Positions 33,721 to 42,700 of a DNA stretch of 64,000 bases are shown here, in pieces. The position numbers were made by a program, and so were the translations under genes. The stretch is from positions 1 through 64,000 of the forward strand of contig JAXLUJ010000006.1 in NCBI GenBank assembly GCA_046329575.1, in the 5' to 3' direction. Every line of letters begins with the position of its first letter. Position 1 is the first letter of the stretch. Below the pieces are notes generated by a model, which saw only the letters and a list, made by a program, of their open reading frames with translations, was not told where the DNA came from and did no database searches. This DNA comes from UBA1941 sp046329575. Its GTDB lineage: Bacteria > Bacteroidota > Bacteroidia > Chitinophagales > LD1.

Positions 33721-35658
33721 CTACTTCAGTTTCTCCAATTGAGCCTGGCGTTCTTCCCAAAGTTGCATGGCAACTTCCAGTGATTTTTTAAGGCTGTCAT
33801 ACTTTGTAAAGAAGGTAGCATCCGAGGCTAATTTCTGATAGGTATCCGGATCGCGCAATTGTGCATCGGCAGCACCAATCTCTTGCTCCAGCTTTTCGAT
33901 CTCCAATTCGCTTTGCCCAATCAACTTTTTCAACTGTTCCATCTCTTTTTCCCGGTCCTTATCTTTCTCTGCAGCCGGTTTCTCCTGAGGTTTGCTTTGC
34001 CGGCTGGCGGCGCGCTGCTCCCGCTCCTTCTCCAACGCCCGCATGTCTTCCAAATTTTTCTTCTCCAAAAAAGTATCTATATCATCCAAATGCTCTCTGA
34101 TACCTTCTTTCGTAAATTCAAAAATCTTGTTGGTTAAACCCCGTAAAAAATCGCGGTCGTGACTTACCACCACTACGGTTCCTTCATATTGGTTCAAGGC
34201 ATTCTGCAATATTTCCTTTGATAACATATCCAGGTGGTTGGTCGGTTCGTCCATCACCAAAAAATTGCGCGGCTCCAAAATCATCCGGCAAAGCGCCAAT
34301 CGCGATTTCTCACCGCCGGAAAGCACTTTCACTTTTTTGAACACATCATCGCCCTTGAACAAAAAACAGCCCAGCATATCGCGCAATTTGGTGCGAATAT
34401 CGCCCACCGCCACACGGTCAACCACATCCAGTACGGTGTCATTTCCATCCATACTTTCTGCGGCATGCTGCGCATAATAGCCCACAGTTACATTGTGCCC
34501 TAATTCAATGGAACCACCATCATAAGGCAAATCGCTCACTAACATCCGCGAAAACGTGGTTTTACCCATACCGTTCTTTCCAATAAAAGCAATTTTATCG
34601 CCTCTGATGATCTCGCAACTTTGTTTATTAGTTACCACTTTATCGCCATATTTCTTCACCACATCCTTTGCCGTTACCACCACCTTTCCCGATGACTGAG
34701 TGGCCGGAAAACGCAAATTCATAGCCGTCACATTCTCTTCTTCCACCTCAATGATGTCCATCTTATCCAGCTTCTTGATCAGCGATTGCGCAAAAGCAGC
34801 TTTACTGGCCTTAGCGCGGAAACGTTCAATATTCCGTTCAATTTGAGCAATATCGCGTTGCTGATTTTTCTGGGCATTAATCACCTGTTCCCGCCGCTCC
34901 TGACGTAATACGGTGTACTTCGTATACGGTGCCGGATAATCTTCAATATCCCCAGCAACTACTTCAATAGTTCGGTTCGTAATATTGTCGAGGAATGAAC
35001 GATCGTGGCTCACCATAATGATGGCGCCATTATAATCTTTCAAAAACTTTTCCAGCCAAAGCACCGAATCAATATCAAGGTGATTGGTAGGCTCATCCAG
35101 CAGCACTAAATCGGGCTTCTGTAAAAGTATCTTAGCCAGCTCAATGCGCATTTGCCATCCGCCGCTGAACTCCTTCACTTTCTTAGTAAAGTCGCTTTCT
35201 TCAAATCCCAGCCCCTTCAGTACGCGCTCAGTCTGCTCATCAATTTTGTACCCATCGTGAATCTCAATCTGATGTTCTACTTCCTGCAAACGGTTAATCA
35301 AATCCATGTAACTATCGCTCTCATAATCGGTACGAGTTTCCAGTTCATGAACAATCTTGTCCTTCTCAGCCATGTATTGCAATACCGAGTCAAAGGCCGT
35401 CTTGGTTTCGTCCAGTACATTTTTTTCAGAAGTGGTATGAATATCCTGAGGAAGGTATCCGATTATGGTTCCCTTAGGAAACATCACATCGCCGCCATCT
35501 ATGGGCTGAATACCCTTCAATACCTTCAGCAAAGTTGATTTCCCGGCGCCATTCCGGCCGGTCAAACCAATCTTATCGTTCGGGTTAATTAGGAACGAAA
35601 TTCCGCCAAACATCGTTCGTCCGCCAAAATGCAGTTCTACATTCGAAACAGCAATCAT
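33721..35658 (-). CDS. ABC-F family ATPase (translation/ribosome-associated)
   Basis: 645 residues with two ATPase domains and no membrane segments. Domain 1 has Walker A GRNGAGKST (residues 34-42), signature FSGGWQMRIELAK and LLDEPTNHLD. Domain 2 has GKNGMGKTT, LSGGEKSRLALCR and VMDEPTNHLD. A linker between them and a C-terminal coiled coil (EKEMEQLKKLIGQSELEIEKLEQEI) complete the ABC-F plan. Such proteins act on the ribosomal E site. The start is MIAVSNVELHFGG at 35658; a longer frame to 35727 would run through the efp terminator hairpin. Which subfamily it belongs to cannot be fixed here. Confidence 0.92.
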   Translation of the reverse strand: MIAVSNVELHFGGRTMFGGISFLINPNDKIGLTGRNGAGKSTLLKVLKGIQPIDGGDVMFPKGTIIGYLPQDIHTTSEKNVLDETKTAFDSVLQYMAEKDKIVHELETRTDYESDSYMDLINRLQEVEHQIEIHDGYKIDEQTERVLKGLGFEESDFTKKVKEFSGGWQMRIELAKILLQKPDLVLLDEPTNHLDIDSVLWLEKFLKDYNGAIIMVSHDRSFLDNITNRTIEVVAGDIEDYPAPYTKYTVLRQERREQVINAQKNQQRDIAQIERNIERFRAKASKAAFAQSLIKKLDKMDIIEVEEENVTAMNLRFPATQSSGKVVVTAKDVVKKYGDKVVTNKQSCEIIRGDKIAFIGKNGMGKTTFSRMLVSDLPYDGGSIELGHNVTVGYYAQHAAESMDGNDTVLDVVDRVAVGDIRTKLRDMLGCFLFKGDDVFKKVKVLSGGEKSRLALCRMILEPRNFLVMDEPTNHLDMLSKEILQNALNQYEGTVVVVSHDRDFLRGLTNKIFEFTKEGIREHLDDIDTFLEKKNLEDMRALEKEREQRAASRQSKPQEKPAAEKDKDREKEMEQLKKLIGQSELEIEKLEQEIGAADAQLRDPDTYQKLASDATFFTKYDSLKKSLEVAMQLWEERQAQLEKLK

Positions 35659-35690
35659 CTTATTCTTTACTTTTTTCTTTTTTTTCCAAC

Positions 35691-35724
35691 AAAAAAGCTG
35701 CGGAGAAGTTGCCCCGCAGCTTTT
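35691..35724 (-). terminator. Terminator of efp
   Basis: AAAAGCTGCGG (35693-35703) pairs with CCGCAGCTTTT (35714-35724) around a 10-base loop; on the minus strand a T run follows. It lies between efp and the ABC-F gene and would stop efp transcripts. The stem also has T on its other side, so it could work in both directions. Confidence 0.85.
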
Positions 35725-35770
35725 CATTTATAGCCATGTACTTCCGCTAATTTGAGGAAGTGCCTGATTA

Positions 35771-36331
35771 CTACATGCGATCCATGTACTCGCGGGTACG
35801 CGCATCAATCTTGATCCGGTCGCCGGCTTCTACAAACAACGGCACTAAAATGGTAGAACCGGTTTCTACAATACAATTCTTCTTAATGTTCGAAGCCGAA
35901 TTGCCTTTCACATTCGGGTCAGCGCTGGTAACTTCCAATACCACGAAGTTGGGCAACTCACAAGCCAAAATCAAATTATTTTCCTCGTGAACCATCACAT
36001 CGCAAACATCGCCTTCTTTCAGCAAGTCGTTGTTCTCAATCATTTTACCATCAATAGTAATCTGATCAAACGTTTCCTGATCCATAAAGTTAAAACCTTG
36101 TTCATCCTTATAAAGGAACTGATGCGGTTTGCGCACTACGCGGGCGGTAATAATTTCATGCCCTGAAGGAAAAGTATGTTCCAATACTCTACCGGTACGC
36201 AAACTCTTCATGCGGCAGCGCACGAATGCATTTCCTTTGCCGGGTTTAACGTGTTGGAATTCCACAAATTGAAAAATATCGTGGTTCCATTCAATGCACA
36301 ATCCGTTGCGGATGTCAGCAGTAGTTGCCAT
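35771..36331 (-). CDS. efp: Elongation factor P
   Basis: 186 residues, the usual length. EF-P relieves ribosome stalling at consecutive prolines. The loop VKPGKGNAFVR carries K32, equivalent to the lysine that is modified in Escherichia coli; the KOW-like N-terminal domain and two OB domains (ending GDRIKIDARTREYMDRM) are all present. I start at ATG 36331 (MATTADIRNGL), which matches other EF-P proteins; a 16-codon extension upstream is not conserved in form. A TATTTTCG -7-like box lies at 36350-36357, minus strand. No modification enzyme is adjacent. Confidence 0.96.
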   Translation of the reverse strand: MATTADIRNGLCIEWNHDIFQFVEFQHVKPGKGNAFVRCRMKSLRTGRVLEHTFPSGHEIITARVVRKPHQFLYKDEQGFNFMDQETFDQITIDGKMIENNDLLKEGDVCDVMVHEENNLILACELPNFVVLEVTSADPNVKGNSASNIKKNCIVETGSTILVPLFVEAGDRIKIDARTREYMDRM

Positions 36332-36411
36332 AGTGAAATTTTGAGGACGCGAAAATAAGAAAAAAGCCAAAAGCGGCACATGCCGTGCCGGTTCGGGCTA
36401 TTTTAATTTTT

Positions 36412-36574
36412 GGCGGCCCCCCGGCCGGCTGTATCGGTATTCTTTTCAATCACTTTGCCATCCGGCCGGGGTCACGTGCTTTCGGGGTCCGGCTTCGCCT
36501 CCCGTGCTCGCTCGTTCCTCGCTCGCACCCACGCCTTCGGCGTGGCCCTATCGCCCGTTGCCGCAAACCTGGCC
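36412..36574 (+). repeat. GC-rich dispersed structured repeat, copy B
   Basis: This starts GGCGGCCCCCC and has a 10-base perfect inverted repeat (CCCCGGCCGG at 36419-36428 with CCGGCCGGGG at 36462-36471) around a 33-base loop. The 60-base core at 36466-36525 matches copy A at 55 positions. The inverted-repeat arms differ from copy A in sequence but still pair. A further 7-base hairpin, CCACGCC-TTC-GGCGTGG, lies at 36529-36545. It sits between efp's start region and the 3' end of the small HExxH gene. Confidence 0.75.
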
Positions 36575-36585
36575 TTCGCCTTCAA

Positions 36586-36900
36586 TCAATATTTCCGCCA
36601 CGCCCAAAATTGGCGCCGCTTCAAATAACTCAAATCGCCTTCTTCAGTATACGCTTCGCGTTCGAAAATAATTTCGCGGTACGCGCGGTGATGGTTTCTG
36701 TATTTCACCAGGTTAAACAAATAATGCAATACGTAAGCTATATAAAAGAACAACAGCAACAATTCCAGTTGCTGCCGTAAATGAATACGCTCGTGATTCA
36801 CTAATATCAAATCCTCTTTAAAATGCTTCTCCCGAACCAAAATGAACGGAAATAGCGCCATTGCCGCATATCTCAAAAAAGGAGCGTGTATCAACCACAT
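36586..36900 (-). CDS. Small HExxH membrane protein (putative mini-metallopeptidase)
   Basis: 104 residues from the ATG at 36900; an in-frame TTG at 36909 is less likely. A hydrophobic N-terminal helix, then VNHERIHLRQQLELL with a perfect HExxH zinc-site motif (H36, E37, H40). A second hydrophobic helix (LLLLFFYIAYVLHYLF) follows, and then YREIIFEREAY, whose glutamates could give the third zinc ligand, as in gluzincins. Similar short proteins are common in Bacteroidota and usually called hypothetical. Protease activity is inferred from the motif only. Confidence 0.72.
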   Translation of the reverse strand: MWLIHAPFLRYAAMALFPFILVREKHFKEDLILVNHERIHLRQQLELLLLFFYIAYVLHYLFNLVKYRNHHRAYREIIFEREAYTEEGDLSYLKRRQFWAWRKY

Positions 36901-36928
36901 CAGCGCCAAAGATACAAACGTATCGCTT

Positions 36929-37393
36929 TTAGCCCTGCATCCTTGTGGTGCCCATATGGTTGTTTTTCCTACGGGTAACTAACCAGGTGATTAGCGCACC
37001 AATTAGCGCACCTAAACCCAACGAACCGGCACAGGCGCCCCAGTTCATGCGCGCTTCGCAAGGCATTCCGGCAGTATGGTCAGTATTGGTTGCCGCACCA
37101 TATTCGCCATTCTCCATGCCTGAATCGCTACCTGTGTTGGAATAACCGCCATCGTTTCGGGTATGGTCCATACTATTTTCATTTGAGCCCTGCGTTGAAC
37201 TATTGCCCGTTTGCCGGTCACCACTTAGCGTATAACTTTCCTCATGACTGCGCCTGGATGGGTCATCGCGGTATTCCGACCGCGAACTGTCGGGCGACTG
37301 CGATTTATCGCTGCTAATGTATTGCGCTCCCGAATTTTGGGCAGCCGATGCGAGTGTTGAGCCCGCAAACAAAAGAATCCAGATTGTTTTCAT
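36929..37393 (-). CDS. Small exported protein with C-terminal membrane anchor
   Basis: 154 residues, not recognised. Signal peptide MKTIWILLFAGSTLASAAQ, then a low-complexity Ser/Asn/Asp-rich region, then one membrane segment (GLGALIGALITWLVTRRKN) with basic residues after it, so the Ser-rich part should be outside the inner membrane. The start ATG directly abuts a small hairpin (37394-37413) that could affect translation. Confidence 0.65.
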   Translation of the reverse strand: MKTIWILLFAGSTLASAAQNSGAQYISSDKSQSPDSSRSEYRDDPSRRSHEESYTLSGDRQTGNSSTQGSNENSMDHTRNDGGYSNTGSDSGMENGEYGAATNTDHTAGMPCEARMNWGACAGSLGLGALIGALITWLVTRRKNNHMGTTRMQG

Positions 37394-37413
37394 CAGATGT
37401 GTTTTTACATCTG
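37394..37413 (-). promoter_or_regulatory. Hairpin adjoining a start codon
   Basis: CAGATGT pairs with ACATCTG over a 6-base A-rich loop on the minus strand, ending exactly where the ATG of the small exported protein begins. It has no T run and so is not a normal terminator; it might shield the ribosome-binding region. Confidence 0.35.
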
Positions 37414-37435
37414 GAATAACAAGAATGTGCCAACA

Positions 37436-39697
37436 CTAACGCCTTATCACTTTGCAACGCAGTTCTTTCCCATTGTTCTTCAGCACCGCAAAATAAATTC
37501 CTGTAGGCAGCGCTTCGGTATCAATCACATGCACCGGGCTGTCACTTTCATAAACTTGCTTCTGCAAAACAATTGCGCCCATCAAGTCACGAATCTCAAT
37601 GTGAGCAACAGTTCCGATGGTTTCATAAAATGCTACTCCCAATTGGTTCCCAAAAGGATTAGGATACACCGCACCAATTGAAAGAGGAACATCCGTAGTT
37701 TCCACACCATTCGGTCCGGTGGTTAAAGTATCTGAAATGGAAATCAAACTATCGCGCAGATTTCCCTTCACAAACATCGAAAAACTGCGCGGCGGAATGC
37801 GAATGTGAAGTTCATTATTCGAGTTTACAGTTAGCAAAGTATCGGGCCCCACACCAAAAATGTTGGTAAACGTATCGCCAACAGTAAGCGTATTCATATT
37901 AATCTTTTGATAAACGTCCAACGTATCGCCGGCAAAATTGATGGCTACAACCACCGGGCGTTGGGTTACTGCATTCTGCAATTGAAATGTAAGTGTAGTA
38001 TTCGCAAATCCGTGAACATAAAAATTCGGATAGCCACTGCCGTTGCTCAGATAGTCAACAATGTTTGAATTGTAGATATACTTTCGGTGCGCGGCTATCA
38101 TACCCTTGATGCGCCCTTTCATAAAGTTATTGCCAAAAAAATCTTTGTAAAAAACACAAGGCAATCCCACTTTGTTGTTCAGTAAAATGTATGCGTAGGC
38201 CAGCTCAGGATTATGTTCTACCGGCTGACCGGGATCACGGAAGTCGTGATTGTTGATGAAGGTCACCACATTGCTACCCGAACCTCCGGCACCATCAACT
38301 ACCCCGGCGCTAAAAACGCCGCGTACATCATATCCAAATTGATCACAGGCGGCTTTCAAAGCGCCGCGTAACCCGAAATCAAACACACGCACATGAATAG
38401 AATCTTTGGCTCCGGCACTCATATTGCTCTCCACATTATCAACCCAACCCTTCAATACCGAAGGATTGTAATCGTACGACTCCCCTACCACAATCTTCGG
38501 ATGGATATTGTTTTGATGAAGATAGTTCAGCGCCTCGCCCATGAACGATGCCGGAAAGTGTTTCACAGCATCTACGCGCATACCGGTAATGCCCACACTA
38601 TCAAACATCCAACGGGTGTACTCTTTCAAAACCTGCTGCGATGATGCTACACTGTGATCAATGTCATAAAAGAAATACATGGCATCAATGTCGCCCGACA
38701 ATTGCGTGGGATTTCCGTTCGGTTTGAAATTGCTTTTGTCCATCGCGCCTTTTCCGCTTGGCATATGGGTAAAGTCAGTATAAGTTTCATACCGAAGTTG
38801 ATTCTGAACATCAACGCTTTTAGCAGCGTTCCATAAACCGTAAATGAAATGGTCAGAAAAATCGCCCAGCGTGGTTCCAATATTAGCCATTGATATCCAC
38901 AGGGTGTCTCCTGTCCCATAAAACATCGACGTATCCAATTGTAATCGGAACTCGTCGGTCTTGCAACCAACTGCGTCGATATGACAGTATTTTCTTCTAC
39001 CCAATACACAAAAATTGCTGGTATCGCCGCAGTCGCCCCCGCCATTAGGTTCTACCTCATACGTATCCTGTAAAGTATCATTGGCAAGTTTCACCTTTTT
39101 AGTCCACAACGCCAGCACATAAGGTTTATTGAAAAAGTTAGAATGCTGAGAAGCCGAACGGATTTTGATATAATAAGTGCCTGCTCCGTTTCCGGTATCG
39201 CTCAGCAACAAATAATTCCTGAACCGATCCGAAGGAAAAGGTTGATCACCGGCGTTCACTTTTGCGCTGTTATAATTTTCGATCCAACCTTCTACCGCTG
39301 TGTTGATTTCAGGCTTTCCTCCGGCGCGGTGGTTGTAAATAATATCAGCCACGGGAATCATGCCGCGGCTTTTCAAGTTATTGAGCACATCGTTCACGTC
39401 TTTTCTGGTGCCGAAACGCGTAGCCCCCAACCCATATTCCCCCAGGTCGTAGTAATCCTGAACATCATAGCCCACACTGGCCTGATCAGAACTGCTTCTC
39501 GAAAGTGGCGGCAGCCAAACCGCTGTAAATCCCGCCTTATTCAGTTCCGGAATCTTGTTGTTGAAATCCTGCCCCCAACGCTTGATTCCAAGAAGGTAAG
39601 GGAAATTCCAGTAAAAACCCTGAAACATAAAGTCCTGGGAAGAAGCTTCATTGAAAAGCATTCCCGCCATTAAAACAAAAGCAATAGTCTTTTTCAT
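37436..39697 (-). CDS. Secreted GH13 alpha-amylase with T9SS type A sorting domain
   Basis: 753 residues from ATG 39697 (signal peptide MKKTIAFVLMAGMLFNEASS). The GH13 barrel has the expected catalytic set: nucleophile D376 (GMRVDAVKHF), acid/base E406 (VVGESYDY) and transition-state D485 (INNHDFRDPG). ADIIYNHRAGG is conserved region I. An inserted segment with Cys (CGDTSNFCVLGRRKYC) splits the barrel early. A C-terminal beta domain is followed by a T9SS tail (YPNPFGNQLGVAFYE, LPTGIYFAVLKNNGKE, CKVIRR). It should be secreted to the surface or medium and hydrolyse alpha-1,4-glucans such as starch or glycogen. Confidence 0.93.
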   Translation of the reverse strand: MKKTIAFVLMAGMLFNEASSQDFMFQGFYWNFPYLLGIKRWGQDFNNKIPELNKAGFTAVWLPPLSRSSSDQASVGYDVQDYYDLGEYGLGATRFGTRKDVNDVLNNLKSRGMIPVADIIYNHRAGGKPEINTAVEGWIENYNSAKVNAGDQPFPSDRFRNYLLLSDTGNGAGTYYIKIRSASQHSNFFNKPYVLALWTKKVKLANDTLQDTYEVEPNGGGDCGDTSNFCVLGRRKYCHIDAVGCKTDEFRLQLDTSMFYGTGDTLWISMANIGTTLGDFSDHFIYGLWNAAKSVDVQNQLRYETYTDFTHMPSGKGAMDKSNFKPNGNPTQLSGDIDAMYFFYDIDHSVASSQQVLKEYTRWMFDSVGITGMRVDAVKHFPASFMGEALNYLHQNNIHPKIVVGESYDYNPSVLKGWVDNVESNMSAGAKDSIHVRVFDFGLRGALKAACDQFGYDVRGVFSAGVVDGAGGSGSNVVTFINNHDFRDPGQPVEHNPELAYAYILLNNKVGLPCVFYKDFFGNNFMKGRIKGMIAAHRKYIYNSNIVDYLSNGSGYPNFYVHGFANTTLTFQLQNAVTQRPVVVAINFAGDTLDVYQKINMNTLTVGDTFTNIFGVGPDTLLTVNSNNELHIRIPPRSFSMFVKGNLRDSLISISDTLTTGPNGVETTDVPLSIGAVYPNPFGNQLGVAFYETIGTVAHIEIRDLMGAIVLQKQVYESDSPVHVIDTEALPTGIYFAVLKNNGKELRCKVIRR

Positions 39698-39711
39698 AGG
39701 CACATAAAAAA

Positions 39712-39735
39712 AGCAGGTTTCTTTCGAAACCTGCT
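39712..39735 (-). terminator. Terminator of the 3362-residue protein gene
   Basis: AGCAGGTTT (39712-39720) pairs with AAACCTGCT (39727-39735) over a 6-base loop; on the minus strand seven T follow. It lies between the giant gene's stop (39744) and the amylase start (39697), leaving only about 15 bases before the amylase ATG. Confidence 0.87.
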
Positions 39736-39743
39736 GCAACTCA

Positions 39744-42700
39744 TTAATTAATTTTTTGAACGCGTATGCTGTAAACTTCCAGCCCGTTCGTAATTTTCAT
39801 CAGGTAAATTCCCGGAGAAAGTTCTTTCAGATGTTGGAAACTCATGGCGTTGAAACCGGCAACAGCATGCTGTTCTTCGCGTATAATCTCAGCGCCTCGA
39901 ATATCATAAACTCCAAACGAAATCGTTGTTTCCTCCGGCGTAAAATAAGTAAGCGTTAAATTGTCCCGGAATGGATTATTGAACACTTTTTCAATATGGA
40001 AGCCGTCCACAATTCCACTCATGTTTATTGAAGCAATATTGGAATATTCGAACTTACCATCGGCATCCACTTGTTTCAAACGATAATACACAACCGGAAC
40101 TCCAAGTACTGTTATATTCAGGTCCTTTTGCTGATACGTTTTTGTTGTAGCGCTATTACCGCTGCCTTTCACAGCACCAACTTTAGCGAACCGAACCCCA
40201 TCGGTACTTCTTTCAATTTCAAAATGATCATTGTTGATTTCGGTAGCCGTGGCCCAACGCAGTTGCGCATCTTCTCCATTTTTCTCGGCAGTAAAATAGA
40301 GCAACTTCACGGGAAGCGCCGTATAAGGATCCACGCCCAAACCAACAGCAAAGTCAGAGAACGATGTCACCCCGCTTCTTTCGGCAGTTGCTGTTCCTCC
40401 CGATATGCTTTGTGTGGCATTAGTATGTGTACCCAGATTTTGATCAACACCAAAGCGCTTGCCGCAACCGCGCCAAGGGTCGCTGCTATTGCTGCGTTTT
40501 ATTACCCCCATAGTGGTGGCCAAACTTGGCGCATTGGAATACCCTCTCTCGCTCAGGGATACGGTATAACTTCCGCCGGTGGGTTGCGCATCAGGAGTGA
40601 TTGTCCAGTAGCCGCCATCAAGTGCATCGGTGATTCGCGATCCGTTAATCACGCAATAAGCTGAATCGACCGTTGTGCCCGACCAACTGCTGTTGAAATG
40701 TGCTGATAAATTCGAAGTTCCGGTCATTGAGCCATCAAACGTTACATTTGCCAATTCGAAGTTGCCGGAAGTTCCAACAGGAAAATCATAGGACGTGCCT
40801 GCGGTCACATTGCGTTTCAAATTGCCATTTACGTAAGATGTGGCACTTGCGCCGCTAACCGCTCCGCTTGAGGTTGTAACTACATAAACCTGATTAGAAC
40901 CTGTATTCAATTTTCCACTAGTCAGAATTAAATTATTGGTAACACTATCATCTGTGCTGTTCAAGGTAACGCCGTTGCTGTTACTAATTTCTTGTTGATA
41001 GAATGTTTCATAGCCGTTGTTTGTACTACAAGAAATAGTTTGTGCACTAGTTCCATTGAACACTACTTTCACATTGTTAGGTTTGAACGCGCTGGTGCTT
41101 CCGCTGCGCGACCAGTTACCGCCAACCGAAAATGGCCCTATACCGGTATTCAGTGTAAGTGTTCCGTTTGTAACAGTTAAATTATTGGTTACAAATCGAG
41201 TATCCTGAATGCTCAAATCTGTTCCTGAATCGCGAACTTCTACATTATAAGGCACTCCGGCTCCAGTTGATCCCGAAGCCCAGGTTTTACCTCCCGAAAC
41301 CACCTGAAAATCTACCGTATTTGCAAAACGCAGTGTCGATCCAACTGAGAAAATGCAGGCATTGTTGGTAGAATTGCTACCTACTGATCCGCCAAGATTA
41401 ATTTGCAGTACGCCTTTGACCGTAGTAATGTAAGTACTTCCGCTCTTACCAAAGTCAACAAAACCATCAGCAATAGTTACTACTACGCTCGAATCGAAGG
41501 TCAAACTTCCGGTTCCCGAGTTGTTATGAACTCCAACGGTAGCATTGCCAGGCGTATTTGGTGCGGCACTTCCGCTGAACGCAAACGAACCTGATCCGCC
41601 AACACCTGCTGAATTCGTGATGGTTCGGCTTCCATCCACATAAATCCAAGCTGTAGGATCGGTAACACTTGCCGTACTATTATCAACCGCAATGATGTTG
41701 CCATTCAAATCTACAGTACCTGTATTAATCAAACTCAAAATAGATCCCGGTGAACTGCAGCCGCCTCCGGTTATTTTCAGATGGGTAACATTTCCGGAAG
41801 CATTGCTAGGTTTAAAGGTTCCGGTGTGGTTCAACCCTAAAAAGTTGAAGGTTTCGGTTCCGCCTCCGTTAACTTGTACGGATTGCGTACCGCTGCCATT
41901 GAAAATTACGGCACGGCAGTTCGGCGTAAATGTTCCGGAAGACCCGCGTACCCAGTTACCCTTTACGCGTAAATCGCCATTACTTGCTGTTGAAAGTGTC
42001 AAACCACCGTTTATTGTAATGTCATTTCGTACTTCACGATTAAATGTTGCGGCACCAAAATTCAAATTTGTTCCACTGGCAATAATCACTTTGAACGGAA
42101 CACCGGCAACGTTTCCAAAAGTATTTTTATACCATTCTTCACCGGCAGTATAGCTGCCTCCGGTGTTATAAATTAATGAAGATCCACTTTGATAAAATGG
42201 CGCAGAACCCGTGGTCACAAATCCATTTGCTTTAATGGTCATGGAACTGATAATGGTATCGTTTCCGCCATTCATGTTCACTCCACAATTCAACTCTACT
42301 CTATTGAATTTGGTAACCGATGAACCACCCAACGCACTAGTTCCCGAACCACCACCTGCAAAAATCACGGTTTCCGTTCCGCTGCCTGCCACAAAACTAC
42401 CATTGTTGGAAAACGTAGCGCCTTGAGTGAAAGTAAGTGTATATCCGCTCTGCACGGTAAGAGTAGCTCCGCTCGCAATGGTCAAATTGTTACATACCGC
42501 GTTGGCCCCTGAAATGCCGATTATCGGCGAATAAGTGGTAGCCGACGGAATAGAGATATTGGAGGAAGAAGTTGGTACAGCAGGCGGGCACCAGTTCGCT
42601 GCGTCATTCCAATCGCTGCTCACAGAGCCCACCCAGGAATTGGCCGCATTTACACCCAACAATACGCTATTACTGTTTCCTGCTGCGGAACAAGTTCCTG

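Noticed and set aside
35659..35727. N-terminal extension of the ABC-F protein
   Set aside because: It runs through the efp terminator hairpin and gives a Lys-run leader not found in ABC-F proteins.
36361..36400. GGCACATGCC-type short hairpin before copy B as an efp riboswitch
   Set aside because: The hairpin lies upstream of the likely -7 box, so it would not be in the efp mRNA.
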